Below are positions 54,936 to 64,000 of a stretch of 64,000 bases of DNA, one piece after another. Position numbers and translations under genes: made by a program. Origin of the DNA: Microcoleus sp. CAWBG506 (GTDB lineage: Bacteria; Cyanobacteriota; Cyanobacteriia; Cyanobacteriales; Microcoleaceae); NCBI GenBank assembly GCA_020883125.1, contig JAHREW010000009.1:96778-160777 (forward strand), written 5' to 3'. Positions within the stretch are counted from its first letter, which is position 1, and every line of letters starts with the position of its first letter. The notes under the pieces were generated by a model. It had not been told where the DNA came from. It made no database searches and saw only the letters and a program-made list of their open reading frames with translations.

Positions 54936-55008
54936 GAGGTTGACGGGTTTCGATCCCGCTACCTTCGCTGTGACAGAGCGACGCTCTCCCAATTGAGCTA
55001 CAAGCCTC
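54936..55008 (-). tRNA. tRNA-Asp(GTC)-like gene
   Basis: The minus-strand sequence starts GAGGCTTGTAGCTCAATTG. It has a D arm GCTC/GAGC, a perfect anticodon stem TCGCT/AGCGA with loop CTGTCAC (anticodon GTC) and a T arm GCGGG/CCCGT with loop ATCGAAA. The acceptor stem has about two mismatches and the T loop begins with A, so it is divergent. A 30-nt spacer that can form a hairpin separates it from the CTC tRNA downstream. Confidence 0.6.
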
Positions 55009-55342
55009 ACAAATTGCTGTTTGGACGGGGTGGCGCTTGACTTCGCGTACTACAACCCAAGGGGGCGATCGCACTTGCAGTCAAGCCTGTCCAAAAGTAT
55101 GTGACATGACTAATTACCTATTCGGTTGTCAAGGTTCATATTGCTTTTGGGATAAAGCTTTGAGGCTCTTTCCCTTCCGCCATACAGTTACACTACATTG
55201 TGTGCTACAGGACTGTCAAGGGGGTAATACAAATTTTTTTTTGAGCTGCTGCGAAGCGGGAAAACTGAGGCGCTGGTTTTCGCTAAACCCCTGATCAAGA
55301 TGTTTGGGAGCTAAACTGGTAGTGTCGCGGGTGGTGAATCCG
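55009..55342. other. Gap between the tRNA pair and the GST pseudogene
   Basis: The 334-bp gap has no recognisable gene. It includes GGGGGTAATACAAATTTTTT followed by GAGCTGC at about 55218-55248, which resembles a stretch at 54159-54184 (GGGGGTAATG then T-run and GAGCTGC), so a short repeat is shared within this plastic zone. Confidence 0.4.
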
Positions 55343-55768
55343 ATGCTGAAGTTGTACTACACTCCAATTTCTCTGAACGATCGCCGCCTGTGGGTGGCGC
55401 TGGAAAAGCAGATTGCTTTTGAGCCGATCGCCCTTAACCTAGATGGCGACCAATTTGGGCCGGAATTCTCCGCAATCAACCCTTTCCATCGCATTCCTGT
55501 ATGAATAGATGAAGATTTGACTTTGGTTGAGTCGCTGGCAATTCTGGTTGATCTGGAGGCGAAATACCCCACACCTGCACTGCTACCAACTGAGGCGAAA
55601 GCGTTGGGAATTGTGCGGATGGTGGAAATGGTGGCGTTGATTGAACTGTTGCCGGCGATGTTTCCCTTAACAGGTCAAATTCTGGGTGTAGCCGGAGATA
55701 CAGCGGAAAAATTTGAGGAGTTACTGGCGGATGATTCCCTTCGGGATAGCTCCGCTCGCGCGGACTGA
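55343..55768 (+). pseudogene. Glutathione S-transferase pseudogene (in-frame TGA, truncated)
   Basis: The frame starts MLKLYYTPISLNDRRLWVAL, the thioredoxin-like domain of a GST, and continues to FHRIPV, then TGA at 55502-55504, then IDEDLTLVESLAILVDLEAK in the same frame. The stop falls within the cis-Pro region that binds glutathione. The C-terminal helical domain is lost after about 140 residues: a palindromic repeat (TTCGGGATAGCTCCGCTCGC) supplies the final codons. The gene is non-functional, unless the TGA is a sequencing error. Confidence 0.82.
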
Positions 55769-55893
55769 TTTTGCAGAGGAACACAATTCAAAATCCCGGA
55801 GCTTTGGTGACTGTAAAAGCAGCCATCAAACCCCCAGGATTTCAAGTTTTCCCTCTTTAACCGAGGTTCAAATAATCGCAAGCAAGCCTTAAC

Positions 55894-56610
55894 CTACTCA
55901 GCAGTCGCCAATTCGGTACTCCCGCCACCGCGTTTGCGCGTCAGCGTATTGAACAACATTTGACCAACCGCTTTAATCAAGTTGCCTTCTAACTCCATGA
56001 ACATCTTCATGTTCATGCCAAAAGCTGCATTAGCTTCGTCAACAATTCGCTCTGCTGTTGCTTCGTCAATCGGCAGTTCATTCATTGCCTGACGGTAGTT
56101 AGCCTTGAATTCTTTTTCATCAGGAATATCCTGGAATTCATAGAAAGCAGTGCCTTCTCCCTCGGTAAGGTTCATTCCCCGCTGAGCAATGCCCTTGAGG
56201 ATTTGTCCGCCGGATAAATCGCCGAGATAGCGAGTGTAAGAATGAGCCACTAACAGTTCTGGTGCGGTGGCTGAAATTTTGTGAATTCGCTCGATGTAAG
56301 CTGTTGCTGCTGCTGAGGGAGCTACCTGTTCCCGCCAATTCACGCCGTAGTAATAGTACAAATCTTTTTCTAGACTTTGCTTACGATTCAACTCAGAAAA
56401 GTAAATTTTTGAAATCACCGGATGCTGTTTTTGGCGTTCCATTTCCTCTTCTATGGCGGAGTATACAAAGTAGAGGTTGCCTACTAATTTCCGGTAAGAT
56501 GTCTTTTCTACAACGCCTTTTAAAAAGCACTTGACAAAACCGACATTTTCTGCCATTGTGTGAGATTTTTTCGTTCCTTCACGCAATTTGGTCGCTAAAT
56601 TGATGCTCAT
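55894..56610 (-). CDS. ho1: Heme oxygenase (biliverdin-producing)
   Basis: The 238-residue enzyme opens heme to biliverdin IXalpha, CO and Fe2+ using ferredoxin, the first step of phycobilin and phytochrome chromophore synthesis. The proximal heme ligand is His17 in GTKKSHTMAEN, and the distal helix has GDLSGGQILKG near residue 131. Length and sequence match cyanobacterial HO1. No pcyA or phycobiliprotein gene is adjacent. The start is ATG at 56610. Confidence 0.95.
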   Translation of the reverse strand: MSINLATKLREGTKKSHTMAENVGFVKCFLKGVVEKTSYRKLVGNLYFVYSAIEEEMERQKQHPVISKIYFSELNRKQSLEKDLYYYYGVNWREQVAPSAAATAYIERIHKISATAPELLVAHSYTRYLGDLSGGQILKGIAQRGMNLTEGEGTAFYEFQDIPDEKEFKANYRQAMNELPIDEATAERIVDEANAAFGMNMKMFMELEGNLIKAVGQMLFNTLTRKRGGGSTELATAE

Positions 56611-56854
56611 AATATATTGTCCAACTTTCTATTTTCGTGGTTGTCGATGGATGCGCCAACAATCTAAAAAATACCTAAGTTATTACCTTAGACTGATTTA
56701 ATGAGAGATTGTATTAATTTTTATAACAAAACCTATACTGGGCAGAAGGCAGAAAATCAATGGTCTGGGCCATTGAAAACGTCCTCAGCATCTTGGCGGT
56801 TGCAGTAAAAGACACAAACAGTTTAGTCAGTAGTCGTCAGTCATTGGTTGTTAG

Positions 56855-56890
56855 CTACTGACTACTGACTACTGACTACTGACTACTGAC
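56855..56890. repeat. Tandem heptamer CTACTGA array
   Basis: Five units of ACTACTG-type heptamers lie directly after the gyrB stop; the same unit occurs at 37131-37249. Confidence 0.9.
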
Positions 56891-56894
56891 CAAC

Positions 56895-61817
<4,923 letters not shown>

Positions 61818-62094
61818 CTAAAGCCCCAAAAGCTTCTAAAATGGGAAAACTTCTAAAATTATAGCACAAAACCCTTAATGGCGATGCTAGGGCATTCTGA
61901 AGGGAAATTTATTGAGGGGATGGATAGCTGGGAGCGGGGCGGACTTTTTGTGGTCAGCTAGGAGAGTTGAGTGCGATCGCCCGCCAGCAAGTAAGCTATG
62001 GAAGAAGCAACAAGCAACAAGGAATCAGGGAAGTTAAATCAAATCAATGGTTTCAGCAATTGAACAAGTCGGAGTGCACCCGGAAGGTTGCTCT

Positions 62095-63036
62095 ATGTCT
62101 AAATTAATTACGATTTGTGGTGCGACGGCGACGGGGAAGTCGGGAGTGGCTGTGGCTTTGGCTTCGCGACTGCAATTCTCGATTTTGAGTGCAGACTCTC
62201 GTCAAGTATACCGCGAGTTTGACATCGGAACGGCAAAACCGACGGCGGTCGATCGCACTTCGGTACCGCATCACTTAATTGACATCTGCGATCCGAGGGA
62301 AACGCTAACACTGGCAGAGTACCAGGAACAAGCTCAAAAGTTAATAATGGCTTACGATGTTCCGCTGTTGTTGGTGGGAGGGACAGGTTTGTATATTAAG
62401 TCGATCGTGCGCGGTTTGAAAATTCCGAGGGTTGCGCCAATGCCAGAATTGCGATCGCAACTTGCAGATCTCGGTCAATCTCAATGTTATGCGATGTTGC
62501 AGCAGGTCGATCGCTCTGCCGCTGAGAAAATTCACGTCAATGACCCCGTAAGAACTTTAAGAGCACTGGAAGTATTTTATGTCACCGGTCGCTCTATTTC
62601 CGAGCAGCAGGGCGAAAATCCACCTAATTATCCTATTTTACAAATTGGGTTGGATTGCGAGATCGATGTTTTGGTCGATCGCATCAAACAGCGCACCGAA
62701 CAAATGCTAGAGCGAGGTTGGCTGGCTGAAGTAGAATATTTGTGTAAAAAATACGGCTGCGATTTGCCACTATTGAACACGCTGGGATACCAGGAAATGA
62801 AACAATATTTGGCGGGTGACATTAAGCTTGAAGAAGCCAAGGAATTAACAATTTTGCACACGCGGCAATTTGCGAAGCGTCAGCGGACTTGGTTTCGAGC
62901 TTATCCTGAAATTGAATGGTTTGATGTTAGCGCGCCAGATTTGCTAGAACGAGTTTGGCAGAGAGTCCAGGAGTTTGTCAATCAAGATTTTTGCGATCGG
63001 CAACAATCCGAACCTGCTCGCACAAAAAAACATTAA
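62095..63036 (+). CDS. miaA: tRNA dimethylallyltransferase
   Basis: The enzyme adds a dimethylallyl group to A37 of tRNAs reading UNN codons. The P-loop GATATGKSG lies at residues 9-17 and DSRQVYREFDIGTAKP just after; VGGTGLYIKS and the C-terminal RQFAKRQRTWFR that grips tRNA are present. ATG at 62095 (MSKLITICGAT) fits the family start; an upstream ATG at 62047 would add 16 unconserved residues. Confidence 0.95.
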   Translation: MSKLITICGATATGKSGVAVALASRLQFSILSADSRQVYREFDIGTAKPTAVDRTSVPHHLIDICDPRETLTLAEYQEQAQKLIMAYDVPLLLVGGTGLYIKSIVRGLKIPRVAPMPELRSQLADLGQSQCYAMLQQVDRSAAEKIHVNDPVRTLRALEVFYVTGRSISEQQGENPPNYPILQIGLDCEIDVLVDRIKQRTEQMLERGWLAEVEYLCKKYGCDLPLLNTLGYQEMKQYLAGDIKLEEAKELTILHTRQFAKRQRTWFRAYPEIEWFDVSAPDLLERVWQRVQEFVNQDFCDRQQSEPARTKKH

Positions 63037-63116
63037 ACCCAGAAACCCCGTTGATCAAAACTATAAAATATTGAGGTTAAATTAAGTTAACCTGGTTCAA
63101 AAAAAATTCAGTTTTT

Positions 63117-63183
63117 AAGTAAGGATAACACTGCGTGTTATCCTTACTTAACTTACCTAAAATAAGCAAATCTAGGTAAGTTT
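63117..63183. terminator. Two hairpins between convergent miaA and RTX genes
   Basis: AAGTAAGGATAACAC and GTGTTATCCTTACTT are perfect 15-bp arms with a TGC loop; AACTTACCTA and TAGGTAAGTT form a second stem right after. On the minus strand the first is followed by a T-rich stretch, so a termination role is likely for the RTX gene. Their unusual length could also mark a mobile repeat. Confidence 0.6.
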
Positions 63184-63253
63184 AGACAACTATTTGGCAC
63201 TTAAGAATTGCTCCGGTCAGGGAAGCAGAATATTTCTGCCTTGAACTACTGTT

Positions 63254-64000
63254 TCAGACAAGAGGGAACATATCTTGGGTAATCGAGGTTGATGAAAAAC
63301 CAGTTAAAGACGCTAACAATTCGCCAGTAGTAGCAAGGCGGATCAGTGTATCCTGCGCCTGAGCACCAGTGCCTTGGCTAATCGTTAACTGGTCAAATTT
63401 TAGACCGCTACCTAATCCCAGTAAATCTTGACCAGTCTGGAAGTCAGTAATGATGTCCACTCCTGCACTGGCGGTGAGCACAAAGATATCGCGACCCTCA
63501 CCACCTGTCAGTAAATCATTGCCTAACCCACCATCAAGTAGGTCATCACCAGCACCACCCCTGAGAGTATCATTTCCTAAATCACCAAAGAGGGTGTCAT
63601 TTCCAAGGTTGCCGGAAAGTAGGTCATCGTCTTTACCGCCGTGGACAACATCATTACCTTTACCGCCATAGACGGTATCGTTCCCTTGGTTGCCATGGAG
63701 AACGTCTTCACCTTGATTACCATAGAGTAAGTCATTACCCTTTCCGCCAAAAAGACTGTCATTTCCCAACTTACCGATTAAGACATCATCACCTTGACGA
63801 CCTATGATGAGGTCGTTACTGTTAGTGCCAATTAGGGTGTCATTGCGATCGCTTCCCTCAAGTGTTAGCGTCGGTTCTGGAATCGGAGTGGGCGTCGGTT
63901 CTGGAATCGGAGTGGGTGTCGGTTCTGGAATCGGAGTGGGCGTCGGTTCTGGAATCGGAGTGGGCGTCGGTTCTGGAATCGGAGTGGGTGTCGGTTCTGG
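63254..64000 (-). CDS. RTX (hemolysin-type) calcium-binding protein, C-terminal part
   Basis: The minus-strand frame is open to the right window edge and lacks its start. From the visible N side it encodes a PEPTPTPI-type proline linker (five or more repeats), then LEGSDRNDTLIGTNSNDLI and about eight Gly/Asp nonapeptides (GGKGNDLLYGNQGEDVLHGN, GGAGDDLLDGGLGNDLLTGG), then a C-terminal secretion-type tail (DIITDFQTGQDLLGLGSG). It is probably secreted by a type I system. The N-terminal functional domain is outside the window. Confidence 0.9.
   Translation of the reverse strand, partial: PEPTPTPIPEPTPTPIPEPTPTPIPEPTPTPIPEPTPTPIPEPTLTLEGSDRNDTLIGTNSNDLIIGRQGDDVLIGKLGNDSLFGGKGNDLLYGNQGEDVLHGNQGNDTVYGGKGNDVVHGGKDDDLLSGNLGNDTLFGDLGNDTLRGGAGDDLLDGGLGNDLLTGGEGRDIFVLTASAGVDIITDFQTGQDLLGLGSGLKFDQLTISQGTGAQAQDTLIRLATTGELLASLTGFSSTSITQDMFPLV
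63869..64000. repeat. 24-bp tandem repeat encoding a Pro/Thr linker
   Basis: Units GGTTCTGGAATCGGAGTGGG plus four bases recur at 24-bp spacing to the window edge with GGCGTC/GGTGTC variants. They encode PEPTPTPI on the minus strand. Confidence 0.95.

Noticed and set aside
55037..55294. 85-codon ORF between the tRNA pair and the GST pseudogene
   Set aside because: It starts inside non-coding sequence next to the tRNA gene and has no similarity or ribosome binding site.
55502..55504. TGA as selenocysteine codon in the GST
   Set aside because: No SECIS-like hairpin was apparent, GSTs are not known selenoproteins here, and the gene is also truncated.
63869..64000. Possible CRISPR-like direct repeats
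   Set aside because: The 24-bp period is coding (Pro/Thr linker) in the RTX frame and has no spacers.

Overview
The window is chromosomal DNA from a cyanobacterium, most probably a filamentous Oscillatoriales type (Microcoleus/Oscillatoria/Phormidium-like). The reasons are the very frequent GCGATCGC-type octamers, tandem heptanucleotide repeats between genes, an rpsL-rpsG-fusA-tuf operon, an RpaA-type circadian output regulator, a heme oxygenase of the phycobilin pathway, and inteins in dnaB and gyrB like those of other cyanobacteria. The genus is inferred.

Layout. 1-3900 (minus) is the str operon, with tuf cut by the window edge. 4440-6177 holds an HD-domain protein and rpaA, which converge on a shared terminator. 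6747-16406 (minus) is a surface-glycan cluster: galE, a GT11-like and a GT10 fucosyltransferase, two GT4 enzymes, a GT8-like enzyme, a methyltransferase and an MsbA-type ABC exporter with an unusual kinase-like tail. 16467-24091 is mostly housekeeping (gloB, rplI, intein-containing dnaB, an FKBP isomerase, a phasin-like protein, a K+ channel). 24114-26584 is a CbiM-CbiQ-CbiO cobalt/nickel importer. It is divergent from an unassigned three-gene membrane module (27292-29089) whose last protein is built like TonB. A TnpB element at 29144-30367 sits in a haloperoxidase remnant.

31367-37764 contains an RTX/HAF-repeat protein, a Crp-type regulator, a ferritin-like protein with an FTR1 iron permease, and birA. 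38094-46229 is a carbamoyltransferase-SxtJ-SxtK module followed by four SGNH-hydrolase-type genes, three of them tandem paralogues with the relic of a further copy between them. No saxitoxin core gene is present, so glycan carbamoylation/acylation is the likely role; this is the best candidate for a little-described system. 46564-52344 holds a CNNM/CorC protein, mfd and an SLH protein.

52345-55880 is a plastic segment: a palindromic mini-element abutting a truncated tRNA, a GTPase, an IS630 relic, two unusual tRNA genes and a broken glutathione S-transferase gene. 55894-63036 returns to core genes: heme oxygenase, gyrB with two inteins of different nuclease type, and miaA. The window closes inside a second RTX protein. 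Dispersed palindromic repeats are common, and two have entered reading frames in frame (the carbamoyltransferase and mfd).
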